Made by a program: the position numbers and the translations under genes
Source: Enterobacter pseudoroggenkampii
Lineage (GTDB): Bacteria > Pseudomonadota > Gammaproteobacteria > Enterobacterales > Enterobacteriaceae
Length of the DNA stretch: 64,000 nucleotides
Assembly (NCBI RefSeq): GCF_026420145.1
Contig: NZ_JAPMLV010000001.1
Coordinates: forward strand, 620,001-684,000
Direction: 5' to 3'
Shown: one piece after another, positions 53,360-64,000 of the stretch
Layout: every line of letters starts with the position of its first letter
How positions within the stretch are numbered: position 1 is the stretch's first letter
Notes under the pieces: model-generated
What the model was told of the DNA's origin: nothing
Seen by the model: the letters and a program-made list of their open reading frames with translations, nothing else
The model's database searches: none

Positions 53360-55624
53360 ATGGGAATTCCCGCGCTTAGCGTCTGCGCCATTCTGGCGAT
53401 AGTTCCGTTACTCTGGTTACCTGAACTGCCATCACCTTACACCGTGTGGGTCATGGTGGCTGGCGGGATAGTGATTGCTGCATGGCAAAACCATCGAGTG
53501 AAGTATGCTGGTATTACGCTGTTATTTTGTGCGTGGGGCATTCTGGCCGCACAGGAGAGCGTCTGGCCGATGCAGCATTTAACAACGGGGGCCGTGCAGG
53601 CCGAGGTAGAGCTCACCGCGACCGACGGCGCCACTCTGCATCAGGGAAACATTCGCCGCGTCGATGGCAAGCGCTGGTGGGCCTCCACCGGCGTAACGCT
53701 GTATGGCAATTATCTGCCCCAGAAATCGTGCGCCGGTCAGCGCTGGACCATGACGCTCAGGCTCAGGCCTGCCCATGGCGAACTGAACGACGGCGGATAT
53801 GATTCTCAGCGCAGCGCTTTTGCCCAACATCAAACCCTAAGCGGGCGCTTCACCCGTGCTGAACTCGTCGATGGGCGCTGCAGCCTGCGAGCGCAATACC
53901 TGATGTCACTGCAAAACCGACTTTCGGCTTACCGCTGGGGGGCGGTTATCCTCGGACTGGGAATGGGGGAACGTCTGGATGTGCCCCGGGAAATAAAAGA
54001 CCTGATGCGTGAAACTGGCACGCTGCATTTGATGGCGATTTCGGGTCTGCATATCGCGCTGGCAGCATCCCTCGTCTGGTTACTCGCACGTGGGCTCCAG
54101 TTTTTATTACCCAGCCACCGGGTCCACTGGCAGATGCCTCTCCTGGCCGGGTTGTGCTTTGCCGCTTTCTACGCCTGGCTTACCGGTCTGCAACCTCCTG
54201 CGCTACGAACGGTCATCGCGCTTGCTGTGCTTGCCATATTGCGGATCGCGGCCCGTCAATGGTCTCCCTGGCAGGTATGGGGGTGCTGTATCGCGGCGAT
54301 CCTCATAAGCGATCCCCTAGCCGTACTTTCGCAGAGTCTGGCCCTGTCCGCATTTGCCGTCGCCGCGCTGATTTTCTGGTTCCAGTGGCTGCCTCTTCCT
54401 GACTGGCACCGGGCACGACGTATACGGCCGCTACTAAACCTGATCCATCTGCAGGTCGGCATGCTGATGCTGCTCATGCCGTTACAGGTCCTGATTTTCC
54501 ATGGCTTCAGTATCTCCTCCCTGGTCGCGAATCTCTTCGCCGTTCCCCTGGTGACGTTTGTCTCCGTGCCGCTGATCCTGCTCGGTATGCTGCTTCATCT
54601 GCTGCCGCTGGCGGCACTGGAAAGCGTCGTCTGGTTCGCAGCAGATAAGTCACTAGCGTGGTTGTTCTGGCTCCTCATGCGCCTGCCTGACGGCTGGCAG
54701 AATGTCGACCAACGCTGGCAATACACGACATTACTGCCGTGGTTGAGCATCATTGCCTGGCGTTTTCGCGCATGGAAAACCCTTCCTGCCGTTTGTCTTG
54801 CAGGAAGCGTCTTACTGGCATTTCCTCTCTGGCGAACGGCAAAAAGCGAGAGCTGGACGCTGCATATGCTGGACGTGGGGCAGGGGCTGGCCATGGTCAT
54901 TGAACGACAGGGAAAAGCCATTCTTTATGATACCGGACTCGCCTGGCCGGGCGGGGATAGCGCGCAGCGGTTAATTATTCCCTGGCTGCGCTGGCATCAC
55001 CTGCGGCCTGAAGGCGTAATTCTCAGTCATGAACACCTCGACCATGCGGGAGGCCTCGCATCGTTGCAAAAAACGTGGCCTGACGTGTGGGTAAGAAGCC
55101 CCTTGCGCCAGGCGGGACATCGCCCCTGTTTTCGCGGACAGAGATGGCAATGGCAGGGACTTACCTTCAGCGTCCACTGGCCCCCTGAAAATTACCCGGC
55201 TCAGGGAAACAACCGTTCCTGCGTGGTAAAGGTGGACGACGGCAAGCAGAGCGTGCTGCTAACAGGGGACATTGAAGCACAAGCGGAACAGGCTATGCTT
55301 AGCCATTACTGGCGTTATCTGACGTCCACGCTCATACAGGTGCCCCATCATGGCAGCAATACCTCGTCTTCATTGTCGCTGGTCCAGCGGGTAGAAGGTC
55401 AGATCGCTCTGGATTCAGCGGCACGGTATAACGCATGGCGATTCCCGTCGGCAAAAATTGTCCGACGTTATCGAAAAGAGGGGTATATCTGGCATGATAC
55501 CCCTCATTCTGGACAAATATCGGTGACATTCTCGCAACATCACTGGCAAATCCGGCGCTTGCGAGAGCAATATTTACCCGTTTGGTATCATCAGTGGTTT
55601 GGCGCGCCCGTCGATAACGGGTAG
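53360..55624 (+). CDS. ycaI: YcaI, ComEC/Rec2-family DNA channel protein
   Basis: The 754 residues equal E. coli YcaI (ComEC). This protein provides the inner-membrane DNA uptake channel in competent bacteria; enterics use it when DNA feeds as nutrient. The order of domains is two N-terminal helices, an OB-fold (about 65-180), the competence membrane domain (about 190-490, GTLHLMAISGLHIALAAS) and a metallo-beta-lactamase-like domain (about 500-754) with LDVGQGLAM, LSHEHLDHAGG, GDIE and VPHHGSNTSSS. It is followed after 36 bases by msbA. Start ATG 53360 follows AGGGAGG. Confidence 0.95.
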   Translation: MGIPALSVCAILAIVPLLWLPELPSPYTVWVMVAGGIVIAAWQNHRVKYAGITLLFCAWGILAAQESVWPMQHLTTGAVQAEVELTATDGATLHQGNIRRVDGKRWWASTGVTLYGNYLPQKSCAGQRWTMTLRLRPAHGELNDGGYDSQRSAFAQHQTLSGRFTRAELVDGRCSLRAQYLMSLQNRLSAYRWGAVILGLGMGERLDVPREIKDLMRETGTLHLMAISGLHIALAASLVWLLARGLQFLLPSHRVHWQMPLLAGLCFAAFYAWLTGLQPPALRTVIALAVLAILRIAARQWSPWQVWGCCIAAILISDPLAVLSQSLALSAFAVAALIFWFQWLPLPDWHRARRIRPLLNLIHLQVGMLMLLMPLQVLIFHGFSISSLVANLFAVPLVTFVSVPLILLGMLLHLLPLAALESVVWFAADKSLAWLFWLLMRLPDGWQNVDQRWQYTTLLPWLSIIAWRFRAWKTLPAVCLAGSVLLAFPLWRTAKSESWTLHMLDVGQGLAMVIERQGKAILYDTGLAWPGGDSAQRLIIPWLRWHHLRPEGVILSHEHLDHAGGLASLQKTWPDVWVRSPLRQAGHRPCFRGQRWQWQGLTFSVHWPPENYPAQGNNRSCVVKVDDGKQSVLLTGDIEAQAEQAMLSHYWRYLTSTLIQVPHHGSNTSSSLSLVQRVEGQIALDSAARYNAWRFPSAKIVRRYRKEGYIWHDTPHSGQISVTFSQHHWQIRRLREQYLPVWYHQWFGAPVDNG

Positions 55625-55660
55625 AATATGCGGCTATTTCAACGAATGCTGGTTTTTTGA

Positions 55661-57409
55661 ATGCATAACGACAAAGATCTCTCCACGTGGCAAACCTTCC
55701 GCCGACTCTGGCCGATGATTGCGCCCTTTAAAACAGGCCTGATCGTGGCGGGAGTAGCGTTAATCCTCAACGCAGCCAGCGATACTTTTATGCTATCGCT
55801 TCTCAAACCGTTACTGGACGACGGTTTTGGTAAAACGGATCGCTCAGTGTTGCTATGGATGCCTCTGGTGGTTATCGGACTGATGATCTTGCGCGGCATC
55901 ACCAGCTATATCTCCAGCTACTGTATTTCCTGGGTATCCGGGAAAGTGGTGATGACCATGCGCCGTCGCCTGTTCAGTCACATGATGGGGATGCCGGTCT
56001 CATTCTTTGATAAGCAGTCTACCGGGACGCTGCTGTCCCGTATTACCTACGACTCAGAGCAGGTTGCCTCCTCGTCATCAAGCGCACTGATCACCGTCGT
56101 GCGTGAGGGCGCGTCGATCATTGGCCTGTTCGCAATGATGTTCTATTACAGCTGGCAGCTGTCAATCATCCTTATCGTGCTGGCGCCGGTAGTTTCTATT
56201 GCCATCCGTGTCGTTTCAAAGCGCTTCCGCAATATCAGTAAGAATATGCAGAACACGATGGGACAGGTAACGACCAGCGCGGAACAGATGCTGAAAGGAC
56301 ACAAAGAAGTCCTGATTTTTGGCGGTCAGGAAGTTGAAACCCACCGCTTTGACAAAGTCAGCAACAAAATGCGTCTGCAGGGGATGAAAATGGTCTCGGC
56401 CTCTTCCATCTCAGATCCGATTATTCAGCTGATTGCCTCCCTGGCACTGGCATTCGTCCTGTATGCAGCAAGCTTCCCGAGCGTCATGGAGACGCTGACG
56501 GCGGGTACCATCACAGTGGTCTTCTCCTCTATGATTGCCCTGATGCGTCCGCTGAAATCACTGACGAACGTCAACGCCCAGTTCCAGCGCGGGATGGCCG
56601 CCTGCCAGACGTTGTTCAGCATTCTGGATTCCGAGCAGGAAAAAGACGAAGGTACACGCGAAATTGAGCGCGCCCGTGGCGATGTCGAATTCCGCAACGT
56701 TACCTTCGCCTATCCTGGTCGTGAAACGCCGGCGCTGCGTAATATCAATCTGTCCATTCCGGCGGGTAAAACTGTGGCACTGGTGGGGCGTTCCGGCTCG
56801 GGTAAATCGACCATTGCCAGCCTGATCACCCGTTTCTACGATATTAACGAAGGTGAGATCCTGTTAGACGGTCATGACCTGCGGGAATATACCCTGCAGT
56901 CGCTGCGTAATCAGGTGGCGCTGGTTTCCCAGAACGTGCACCTGTTCAACGATACCGTGGCTAACAACATTGCCTATGCGCGCACAGATGAGTACAGCCG
57001 CGAGCAGATTGAGAACGCCGCGCGGATGGCCTACGCAATGGACTTTATCAACAAGATGGATAACGGTCTGGATACGATAATCGGTGAGAATGGGGTACTG
57101 CTCTCCGGTGGTCAGCGTCAGCGTATCGCCATTGCGCGTGCGCTGCTGCGTGACAGCCCGATTCTGATTCTGGACGAAGCGACTTCGGCGCTGGATACGG
57201 AATCTGAACGCGCTATTCAGTCGGCACTGGATGAACTGCAAAAGAACCGTACCTCGCTGGTGATTGCGCACCGCCTGTCGACTATCGAGCAGGCTGACGA
57301 AATCGTCGTGGTTGAGGACGGCATCATTGTTGAACGCGGAAGCCATGCTGATTTGCTGGAACACCGCGGCGTTTACGCCCAGCTTCATAAGATGCAGTTT
57401 GGCGAATGA
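55661..57409 (+). CDS. msbA: Lipid A export ATP-binding/permease MsbA
   Basis: MsbA is the essential ABC flippase moving core-lipid A across the inner membrane. The 582 residues match E. coli. Six membrane helices occupy about residues 20-320, followed by the ATPase with Walker [10 protein letters not shown] near 377, signature LSGGQRQR near 482 and Walker [13 protein letters not shown] near 500. The four-base overlap with lpxK couples flipping to lipid A completion. Confidence 0.99.
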   Translation: MHNDKDLSTWQTFRRLWPMIAPFKTGLIVAGVALILNAASDTFMLSLLKPLLDDGFGKTDRSVLLWMPLVVIGLMILRGITSYISSYCISWVSGKVVMTMRRRLFSHMMGMPVSFFDKQSTGTLLSRITYDSEQVASSSSSALITVVREGASIIGLFAMMFYYSWQLSIILIVLAPVVSIAIRVVSKRFRNISKNMQNTMGQVTTSAEQMLKGHKEVLIFGGQEVETHRFDKVSNKMRLQGMKMVSASSISDPIIQLIASLALAFVLYAASFPSVMETLTAGTITVVFSSMIALMRPLKSLTNVNAQFQRGMAACQTLFSILDSEQEKDEGTREIERARGDVEFRNVTFAYPGRETPALRNINLSIPAGKTVALVGRSGSGKSTIASLITRFYDINEGEILLDGHDLREYTLQSLRNQVALVSQNVHLFNDTVANNIAYARTDEYSREQIENAARMAYAMDFINKMDNGLDTIIGENGVLLSGGQRQRIAIARALLRDSPILILDEATSALDTESERAIQSALDELQKNRTSLVIAHRLSTIEQADEIVVVEDGIIVERGSHADLLEHRGVYAQLHKMQFGE

Positions 57410-58383
57410 TTGCACGCATCTGGTCCGGTGAATCCCCGCTGTGGCTGCTGCTTTTGCCGCTCTCCTGGCTATACGGCCTGGTGAGCGGCACAATCCGTCT
57501 GCTTTACCGTCTGGGGCTGAAGCGTGCCTGGCGCGCGCCGGTTCCGGTTGTGGTGGTCGGTAATCTTACGGCGGGTGGCAACGGTAAAACGCCGGTGGTG
57601 ATCTGGCTGGTGGAGCAATTGCAAAAACGCGGCATCCGCCCGGGGGTGGTATCGCGCGGATATGGTGGTAAAGCGGCGCGTTATCCGCTGCTGCTGACGT
57701 CGGAAACCACGACCGCCGAAGCGGGTGATGAACCGGTATTGATTTTCCAGCGTACCGGCGCACCGGTTGCGGTCTCCCCGGTGCGCAGCGACGCCGTTCA
57801 GGCACTGCTTGCCGAACACGCGGTGCAAATCATTATCACTGACGATGGCCTGCAGCATTACGCCCTGGCGCGTGATAAAGAGATTGTGGTCATCGACGGC
57901 GTTCGCCGTTTTGGTAACGGCTGGTGGTTACCTGCAGGGCCCATGCGCGAACGCGCTTCGCGTCTTAAGTCCGTTGATGCGGTGATCGTGAACGGGGGGG
58001 AGGCGAAAACGGGTGAAATCCCGATGCACCTTCAGCCGGGTCTGGCGATCAACCTGGTGACGGGGGAACGCCGGTCGGTTGCTGAGCTGCCTTCACTGGT
58101 GGCGATGGCGGGGATTGGCCATCCGCCACGCTTCTTCGCGACGCTGGAACAGTGCGGTGCCCGGCTGGAAAAACGCGTTCCGCTGGCCGACCATCAGGCG
58201 CTGGTGGAAGGGCAGGTAGACGCCCTGACCGTACCCGGACAGGCGCTGATCATGACCGAAAAAGATGCGGTGAAATGCCGTGCCTTTGCGAAAGATAACT
58301 GGTGGTATCTGCCGGTTGACGCTGAACTCAGCGGCGAGCAGCCGGAACAATTGCTCAAGGAACTGATTGCGTTAGTGCAGTAA
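57406..58383 (+). CDS. lpxK: Tetraacyldisaccharide 4'-kinase
   Basis: LpxK phosphorylates the 4' position of the lipid A precursor at the membrane. The 325 residues are close to E. coli (328). An N-terminal membrane-binding helix ([17 protein letters not shown]) precedes the Walker A motif [12 protein letters not shown] (residues 52-63). [13 protein letters not shown] near 145 carries the catalytic Asp residues. It overlaps msbA by four bases and is followed by ycaQ after 44 bases. Confidence 0.98.
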   Translation: MIARIWSGESPLWLLLLPLSWLYGLVSGTIRLLYRLGLKRAWRAPVPVVVVGNLTAGGNGKTPVVIWLVEQLQKRGIRPGVVSRGYGGKAARYPLLLTSETTTAEAGDEPVLIFQRTGAPVAVSPVRSDAVQALLAEHAVQIIITDDGLQHYALARDKEIVVIDGVRRFGNGWWLPAGPMRERASRLKSVDAVIVNGGEAKTGEIPMHLQPGLAINLVTGERRSVAELPSLVAMAGIGHPPRFFATLEQCGARLEKRVPLADHQALVEGQVDALTVPGQALIMTEKDAVKCRAFAKDNWWYLPVDAELSGEQPEQLLKELIALVQ

Positions 58384-58427
58384 AGGCTTACGCGGTTCTG
58401 GTGGCGCTTTGACTGACAGGAAAACGC

Positions 58428-59657
58428 ATGTCTTTACCGCAACTCTCGCTTTCAGCTGCACGTCATTTACACCTTGCCGCGCAGGGGCTGCTCAAAAAGC
58501 CCCGCCGCCGCGCGCAGCCTGCCGATATTCTCTCGACCGTTCAGCGCATGTCGCTACTTCAAATCGACACCATTAACATTGTGGCCCGCAGCCCTTACCT
58601 TGTCCTGTTTAGTCGCCTGGGGAGTTATCCTTCTCAGTGGCTGGATGAGGCGCTCAGCAAGGGGGAGTTAATGGAGTACTGGGCGCACGAAGCCTGCTTT
58701 CTGCCCCGCAGCGATTTTGCCCTGGTTCGCCACCGTATGCTTGCCCCTGAAAAGATGGGCTGGAAATACCGACAGGCGTGGATGCTGGAACATGCGGCCG
58801 AAATTGAGCAGCTTATCGCGCATATTCAGGAAAACGGTCCCGTACGCTCCGCCGATTTTGAACACCCGCGTAAGGGTACAAGCGGCTGGTGGGAGTGGAA
58901 GCCGCACAAACGTCATCTCGAAGGGCTGTTTACCTCTGGCAAAGTCATGGTGATTGAACGGCGTAATTTTCAGCGCGTCTACGACCTGACGCATCGCGTG
59001 ATGCCGCACTGGGACGACGAGCGCGACCTGCTTACCCAGGAGGCGGCCGAGGCCGTTATGCTGGAGAACAGCGCCCGTAGCCTGGGGATTTTTCGCGCGC
59101 AGTGGCTGGCAGATTATTATCGCCTGCGTCAGCCCGCGCTAAAACCGCTGCTGGACATGTGGCAACGCGAACAGCGCGTCATCCCCGTCACGGTGGAAAC
59201 GCTGGGCGAAATGTGGCTGCATGCGGATCTCCTCCCGTTATTGCCTCAGGCTCTGGAGGGGAAACTTCAGGCAACCCACAGCGCGGTATTGTCGCCTTTC
59301 GACCCGGTTGTCTGGGACAGAAAACGCGCCGAGCAGCTCTTTGATTTCAGCTACCGGCTGGAGTGTTACACCCCGGCCCCAAAGCGCCAGTATGGTTACT
59401 TTGTTTTACCGCTGCTGCATAAGGGACAGCTGGTCGGGCGCATGGACGCCAAAATGCACCGCAAGACCGGCACGCTTGAAATCATTGCGCTTTATCTGCA
59501 AGAGGGCGTCAGGGTGACGGCGAGCCTGGAAAAAGGATTAACGTCCGCCATTAGCGAATTCGCGCGCTGGCAGGGTGCCGACGACGTGACGCTGGGCCGG
59601 GTACCCGACGGACTGTTTACATCCTGTCGAAGTGGCTGGGAAACAGGCACGCCCTGA
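58428..59657 (+). CDS. ycaQ: YcaQ, interstrand-crosslink DNA glycosylase (AlkX family)
   Basis: The 409 residues are close to E. coli YcaQ (410). YcaQ removes N7-alkylguanine lesions, including crosslinks, and belongs to the HTH_42 (AlkZ-like) fold. The catalytic QxD-type motif MSLLQIDTINIVARSPYLVLF lies near residues 41-61. A winged-helix repeat region runs through PVRSADFEHPRKGTSGWWEWKPHKRHLEGLF, and SAVLSPFDPVVWDRKRAEQLFDF is strongly conserved near residue 290. It sits between lpxK and ycaR without a functional link. Confidence 0.95.
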   Translation: MSLPQLSLSAARHLHLAAQGLLKKPRRRAQPADILSTVQRMSLLQIDTINIVARSPYLVLFSRLGSYPSQWLDEALSKGELMEYWAHEACFLPRSDFALVRHRMLAPEKMGWKYRQAWMLEHAAEIEQLIAHIQENGPVRSADFEHPRKGTSGWWEWKPHKRHLEGLFTSGKVMVIERRNFQRVYDLTHRVMPHWDDERDLLTQEAAEAVMLENSARSLGIFRAQWLADYYRLRQPALKPLLDMWQREQRVIPVTVETLGEMWLHADLLPLLPQALEGKLQATHSAVLSPFDPVVWDRKRAEQLFDFSYRLECYTPAPKRQYGYFVLPLLHKGQLVGRMDAKMHRKTGTLEIIALYLQEGVRVTASLEKGLTSAISEFARWQGADDVTLGRVPDGLFTSCRSGWETGTP

Positions 59658-59702
59658 AAAGGGAATGTGTTAAGCTTTAGCGATTACCCATACGGAGGAA
59701 CT

Positions 59703-60628
<926 letters not shown>

Positions 60629-60770
60629 TACCGCCTGCATCCCTCCTGACGGGGGGATGTTCCTCTCCTCGTTAATTTCCCTTTCTTTTCCCTAATTGAT
60701 CTCTTCCGGGTGACATCTTCCTTCAGGACGCTCATTATAAAAGCAGTAGTCTTAATGGGGGTAATCTCAT

Positions 60771-61664
60771 ATGGAACAGCTGCGTGCCGAACTTAGCCAT
60801 CTGCTGGGTGAGAAATTAAGCCGTGTCGAATGCGTGAGTGAAAAGGTCGATACCGCGCTTTGGTCGTTGTATGACAGTCAGGGCAACCCAATGCCGCTGA
60901 TGGCCAGAAGTTTCACCTCACCGGGTGTGGCCAGGCAGCTTGCCTGGAAAATGTCGATGCTGGCGCGGGAGGGAACCGTCCGTATGCCGACGGTGTACGG
61001 CGTGATGACCCATGAGGAACATCCCGGCCCGGATGTACTGCTGATTGAGCGCTTGCGCGGCGTGCCCGTTGAAGCGCCCGCGCGCACGCCGGAGCGCTGG
61101 GAGCAGTTAAAAGACCAGATTGTCGAGGCGCTGCTGGCCTGGCACCGTCAGGATAGCCGCGGACTTGTCGGTCCGGTCGACAGCACTCAGGAAAACCTGT
61201 GGCCGCTGTGGTATCGCCAGCGGGTTGAGGTTCTGTGGGGGACGCTTAACCAGTTCAACAATACCGGTTTAACCATGCAGGATAAGCGAATTCTGTTTCG
61301 CACCCGCGAGTGTTTACCGGCGCTGTTCGACGGTTTTAATGACAACTGCGTGCTGATCCACGGTAATTTCACCCTGCGCAGCATGCTCAAAGACTCCCGC
61401 AGCGATCAGCTTCTGGCGATGCTGGGGCCGGGGATCATGCTCTGGGCTCCGCGCGAATACGAGCTGTTCAGGCTCAACGACAGCGGGGCGGCGGAAGGTT
61501 TACTGTGGCATTACCTTCAACGCGCGCCCGTTGCAGAAGCGTTTCTCTGGCGGCGCTGGCTTTATCTGCTCTGGGACGAAGTTGCGCAACTGGTCAATAC
61601 CGGACGTTTTAATCGCGCAAACTTCGATCTGGCAACAAAATCACTCCTGCCCTGGCTCGCCTGA
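60771..61664 (+). CDS. ycbJ: YcbJ, kinase-fold-like protein of unknown function
   Basis: The 297 residues equal E. coli YcbJ. The protein resembles the aminoglycoside phosphotransferase/choline kinase fold: a nucleotide-lobe-like start (QLRAELSHLLGEKLSR, PLMARSFTSPGVARQLAWKMSML) and LLIERLRGVPVEAPA near residue 85. The loop where these kinases have HGDxxxxN reads VLIHGNFTLRSML (about 194-206), so the catalytic Asp is Asn, and no Mg-binding DxD is evident downstream. It may be a pseudokinase. Its 3' end overlaps elyC by 24 bases on the opposite strand. Confidence 0.92.
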   Translation: MEQLRAELSHLLGEKLSRVECVSEKVDTALWSLYDSQGNPMPLMARSFTSPGVARQLAWKMSMLAREGTVRMPTVYGVMTHEEHPGPDVLLIERLRGVPVEAPARTPERWEQLKDQIVEALLAWHRQDSRGLVGPVDSTQENLWPLWYRQRVEVLWGTLNQFNNTGLTMQDKRILFRTRECLPALFDGFNDNCVLIHGNFTLRSMLKDSRSDQLLAMLGPGIMLWAPREYELFRLNDSGAAEGLLWHYLQRAPVAEAFLWRRWLYLLWDEVAQLVNTGRFNRANFDLATKSLLPWLA

Positions 61665-62420
61665 CGATCCTTTCAGCCACTGCCAGAGGCGTCCGAGCGT
61701 CTCATAACCGACGCGATCGCTATGCATCAGCCACGCCGGGGACGGTATCGCCCGTTCCCACGGGTTGAGCGGCGCGTCGATAGCCATCTGGTTTGCCGGT
61801 GCGGGAAGCGGGTGCAGGCCTTGCTTCTCAAAGAAAATCATCGCGCGTGGCAGGTGCGAGGCGGAGGTCACCAGCAAGAACGGGACATCGCCAATCGCCT
61901 GCTTCACTGCGACAGCCTCTTCTTCGGTATCTTTTGGGCTGTCCAGGGTGATGATGGAGGAACGCGGTACGCCGAGCGATTCCGCGACTCTGGCGCCCGC
62001 TTCAGCCGTACTCACCGGGTTCGTTTTGGCCGCCGCGCCGGTGAAGATCATTTTTGATCCCGGATTCGCCAGCCACAGGCGAATGCCTTCGTTTAGCCGT
62101 GGCAGGCTGTTGTTGATCAGGTTTGAACTGGGGGCCCAGTCAGGATCCCAGGTATATCCGCCTCCCAGTACCACGATGTACGCCACTCTCTGATTTCCCT
62201 GCCATGTCGGGTACTTGTTTTCGATGGGGCGTAACAAACCATCCGCGACCGGTTGCAGGCTCAACAGCAGCAGGATAAACCAGCCGAGCGTGATAAGCGT
62301 TTTGCCACTCTTCTGAAAGCGACTGAACCACACCAGCGCCAGCCCCAGCGCGATGATGATGAGCAGCAGCGGAAGGGGAAGCATCATCCCTCCAATGTAT
62401 TTCTTAAGGGTAAAAAGCAT
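61641..62420 (-). CDS. elyC: ElyC, DUF218-family envelope biogenesis factor
   Basis: The 259 residues equal E. coli ElyC (YcbC). This inner-membrane DUF218 protein is needed for peptidoglycan synthesis at low temperature through lipid-carrier metabolism. Two N-terminal helices (LPLPLLLIIIALGLALVWFSRF; LITLGWFILLLLSLQPV) precede the periplasmic DUF218 domain with VVLGGGYTWD, IFTGAAAKTNPVSTAEAGA, SPKDTEEEAVAVKQ and LLVTSASHLPRAM. It is convergent with ycbJ and divergent from cmoM. Confidence 0.95.
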   Translation of the reverse strand: MLFTLKKYIGGMMLPLPLLLIIIALGLALVWFSRFQKSGKTLITLGWFILLLLSLQPVADGLLRPIENKYPTWQGNQRVAYIVVLGGGYTWDPDWAPSSNLINNSLPRLNEGIRLWLANPGSKMIFTGAAAKTNPVSTAEAGARVAESLGVPRSSIITLDSPKDTEEEAVAVKQAIGDVPFLLVTSASHLPRAMIFFEKQGLHPLPAPANQMAIDAPLNPWERAIPSPAWLMHSDRVGYETLGRLWQWLKGSSGEPGQE

Positions 62421-62544
62421 CCTTTTTGGTTCCTTTTTTGACCATATAGCAGGTGATTACCGGTGATATTACACCAGAGAGGTTCATTCTCCGCGCGGGT
62501 GTGACAAAATAGCGGTTTTGCAGTTAGCGAGTGGAACTCTCCCA

Positions 62545-63324
62545 ATGCGGGATCGCAATTTTGATGACATCGCGGAAAAGTTTTCGCGCAACATTTATGG
62601 CACCACGAAAGGGCAGCTCCGTCAGACGATCCTCTGGCAGGATCTGGACACCATTCTGGCTACCTTTGGCGGTCAAACGTTGCGCGTGCTGGACGCTGGT
62701 GGCGGTGAAGGGCAGACGGCGATAAAAATGGCCGAGCGCGGTCATCACGTCACGCTTTGCGATCTTTCTGCTGAAATGGTCGCCCGCGCGACGCGTGCGG
62801 CAGAAGAGAAAGGTGTGAGCGACAACATGCATTTTATACAATGCGCCGCTCAGGACATCGCGCAGCATTTGGAAACCCAGGTTGATCTGATATTGTTTCA
62901 TGCGGTGCTGGAGTGGGTTGCCGATCCGCAAAGCGTGTTACAAACCCTGTGGTCGATGTTGCGCCCGGGCGGCACGCTGTCGCTGATGTTCTACAATGCT
63001 AACGGCTTCCTGATGCACAACATGGTTGCGGGAAACTTCGACTATGTTCAGGTCGGGATGCCCAAAAAGAAAAAGCGCACGCTTTCCCCGGACTATCCGC
63101 GCGATCCACAGCAGGTTTATGGCTGGCTGGAAGCGATTGGCTGGCAGATTGTCGGGAAGACGGGCGTCAGGGTGTTTCATGATTATCTGCGTGAAAAACA
63201 CAAACAGCGTGACTGTTTTGACACCTTAACAGAATTGGAAACGCGGTATTGCCGTCAGGAGCCTTTTGTCAGCCTTGGCCGCTATATTCACGTCACCGCG
63301 CACAAGCCGCAGATGCAAGGATAA
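62545..63324 (+). CDS. cmoM: tRNA uridine-34 5-carboxymethoxy methyltransferase CmoM
   Basis: CmoM (SmtA) makes mcmo5U34 in certain tRNAs from cmo5U34 using SAM. The 259-residue form starts MRDRNFDDIAEKFSRNIYGTT at ATG 62545; a nine-codon upstream extension lacks support. A class I methyltransferase fold shows motif I LDAGGGEGQTAIKMAERGH (about 49-68), ILFHAVLEWV near 115 and LRPGGTLSLMFYNANG near 142. It is three bases before mukF, with which it is cotranscribed in E. coli. Confidence 0.97.
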   Translation: MRDRNFDDIAEKFSRNIYGTTKGQLRQTILWQDLDTILATFGGQTLRVLDAGGGEGQTAIKMAERGHHVTLCDLSAEMVARATRAAEEKGVSDNMHFIQCAAQDIAQHLETQVDLILFHAVLEWVADPQSVLQTLWSMLRPGGTLSLMFYNANGFLMHNMVAGNFDYVQVGMPKKKKRTLSPDYPRDPQQVYGWLEAIGWQIVGKTGVRVFHDYLREKHKQRDCFDTLTELETRYCRQEPFVSLGRYIHVTAHKPQMQG

Positions 63325-63327
63325 CCT

Positions 63328-64000
63328 ATGAGTGAATTTTCCCAGACAGTCCCCGAACTGGTTGCCTGGGCCAGGAAAAACGATTTCTCCATCTCGCTGC
63401 CGGTAGACAGACTCTCTTTCCTGCTGGCGGTCGCCACGCTGAACGGCGAGCGGCTGGATGGTGAAATGAGCGAGGGTGAACTGGTGGATGCGTTCCGCCA
63501 CGTCAGTGATGCGTTTGAGCAAACCAGCGAAACCATTAGCGTGCGTGCCAACAACGCGATCAACGATATGGTGCGTCAACGTCTGCTGAACCGCTTTACC
63601 AGCGAGCAGGCGGAAGGAAACGCCATCTATCGCCTGACGCCGCTGGGCATCGGCATCACCGATTACTACATTCGCCAGCGTGAATTTTCCACGCTGCGTC
63701 TTTCCATGCAGCTGTCGATCGTGGCGGGTGAGCTTAAGCGCGCCGCCGACGCGGCGGATGAAAACGGTGACGAATTCCACTGGCACCGTAACGTCTACGC
63801 GCCGCTGAAATATTCGGTGGCGGAAATCTTCGACAGTATCGATCTCACCCAGCGCCTGATGGACGAACAGCAGCAGCAGGTGAAAGACGATATCGCGCAG
63901 TTGCTGAATAAAGACTGGCGAGCGGCTATCTCCAGCTGTGAACTTCTGCTGTCAGAAACCTCCGGCACGCTGCGCGAACTCCAGGATACGCTGGAAGCCG
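63328..64000 (+). CDS. mukF: Chromosome partition kleisin MukF (partial)
   Basis: The first 224 codons are present; the gene is cut by the right edge. MukF is the kleisin of the MukBEF condensin. The N-terminus [20 protein letters not shown] and the winged-helix dimerisation region ([56 protein letters not shown]) fit E. coli closely. It follows cmoM by three bases, and mukE and mukB are expected just outside. Confidence 0.96.
   Translation, partial: MSEFSQTVPELVAWARKNDFSISLPVDRLSFLLAVATLNGERLDGEMSEGELVDAFRHVSDAFEQTSETISVRANNAINDMVRQRLLNRFTSEQAEGNAIYRLTPLGIGITDYYIRQREFSTLRLSMQLSIVAGELKRAADAADENGDEFHWHRNVYAPLKYSVAEIFDSIDLTQRLMDEQQQQVKDDIAQLLNKDWRAAISSCELLLSETSGTLRELQDTLEA

Overview
The window looks like chromosomal core DNA of an Enterobacteriaceae member. 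Nearly every protein is close to full-length collinear with its Escherichia coli K-12 counterpart as I remember it. The gene order follows the K-12 segment ybjS-ltaE-poxB-hcr-hcp-lysO-aqpZ-ybjD-ybjX-macAB-cspD-clpSA-infA-aat-cydCD-trxB-lrp-ftsK-lolA-rarA-serS-dmsABC-ycaD-pflA-pflB-focA-ycaO-ycaP-serC-aroA-cmk-rpsA-ihfB-ycaI-msbA-lpxK-ycaQ-ycaR-kdsB-ycbJ-elyC-cmoM-mukF. The GC-rich third positions and the few genes that differ from K-12 suggest Enterobacter or a near relative (Lelliottia, Leclercia). This genus call is an inference from general familiarity, not from a search.

Layout. 1-7.9 kb: ybjS (cut by the window edge), the poxB-ltaE-ybjT operon, a DoxX-family gene divergent from poxB, and the hcp-hcr nitrosative-stress operon with an NsrR-like palindrome and an FNR-like site. 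8-19 kb: lysO, a pair of REP elements, aqpZ, the OLD-like ybjD, ybjX, macAB, cspD and clpSA. 19.1-25.7 kb: an unrecognised 149-codon gene where K-12 has tRNA-Ser serW, then infA, aat, cydDC and trxB on the minus strand. 26-34 kb: lrp, ftsK (with a LexA-type box), lolA, rarA, serS. 34-47 kb: the anaerobic block dmsABC, ycaD, a CigR/RcnB-like secreted protein, pflA, focA-pflB, ycaO, ycaP. 47.5-55.6 kb: serC-aroA, cmk-rpsA, ihfB, ycaI/comEC. 55.6-64 kb: the envelope operon msbA-lpxK-ycaQ-ycaR-kdsB, then ycbJ, elyC, cmoM and the start of mukF (cut by the right edge).

How the genes work together. Aat, ClpS and ClpA, encoded within about 5 kb, cover tagging, recognition and unfolding in the bacterial N-degron pathway. 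CydDC, Hcp/Hcr, DmsABC, FocA/PflB/PflA and YcaD sit in a stretch rich in low-oxygen physiology, and FNR-like boxes precede hcp, dmsA and focA. MsbA, LpxK and KdsB serve lipopolysaccharide assembly, LolA lipoprotein transport, and FtsK, IHF and MukF chromosome handling.

No rRNA, tRNA, CRISPR array, insertion sequence, prophage or obvious island was seen. I do not find a convincing undescribed multi-gene system. The best leads are single genes at positions that differ from K-12 (DoxX at 4.8 kb, the unknown gene at 19.4 kb, the CigR-like gene at 39.7 kb), the apparent loss of serW, and conserved but poorly understood proteins such as YbjD and YcbJ.
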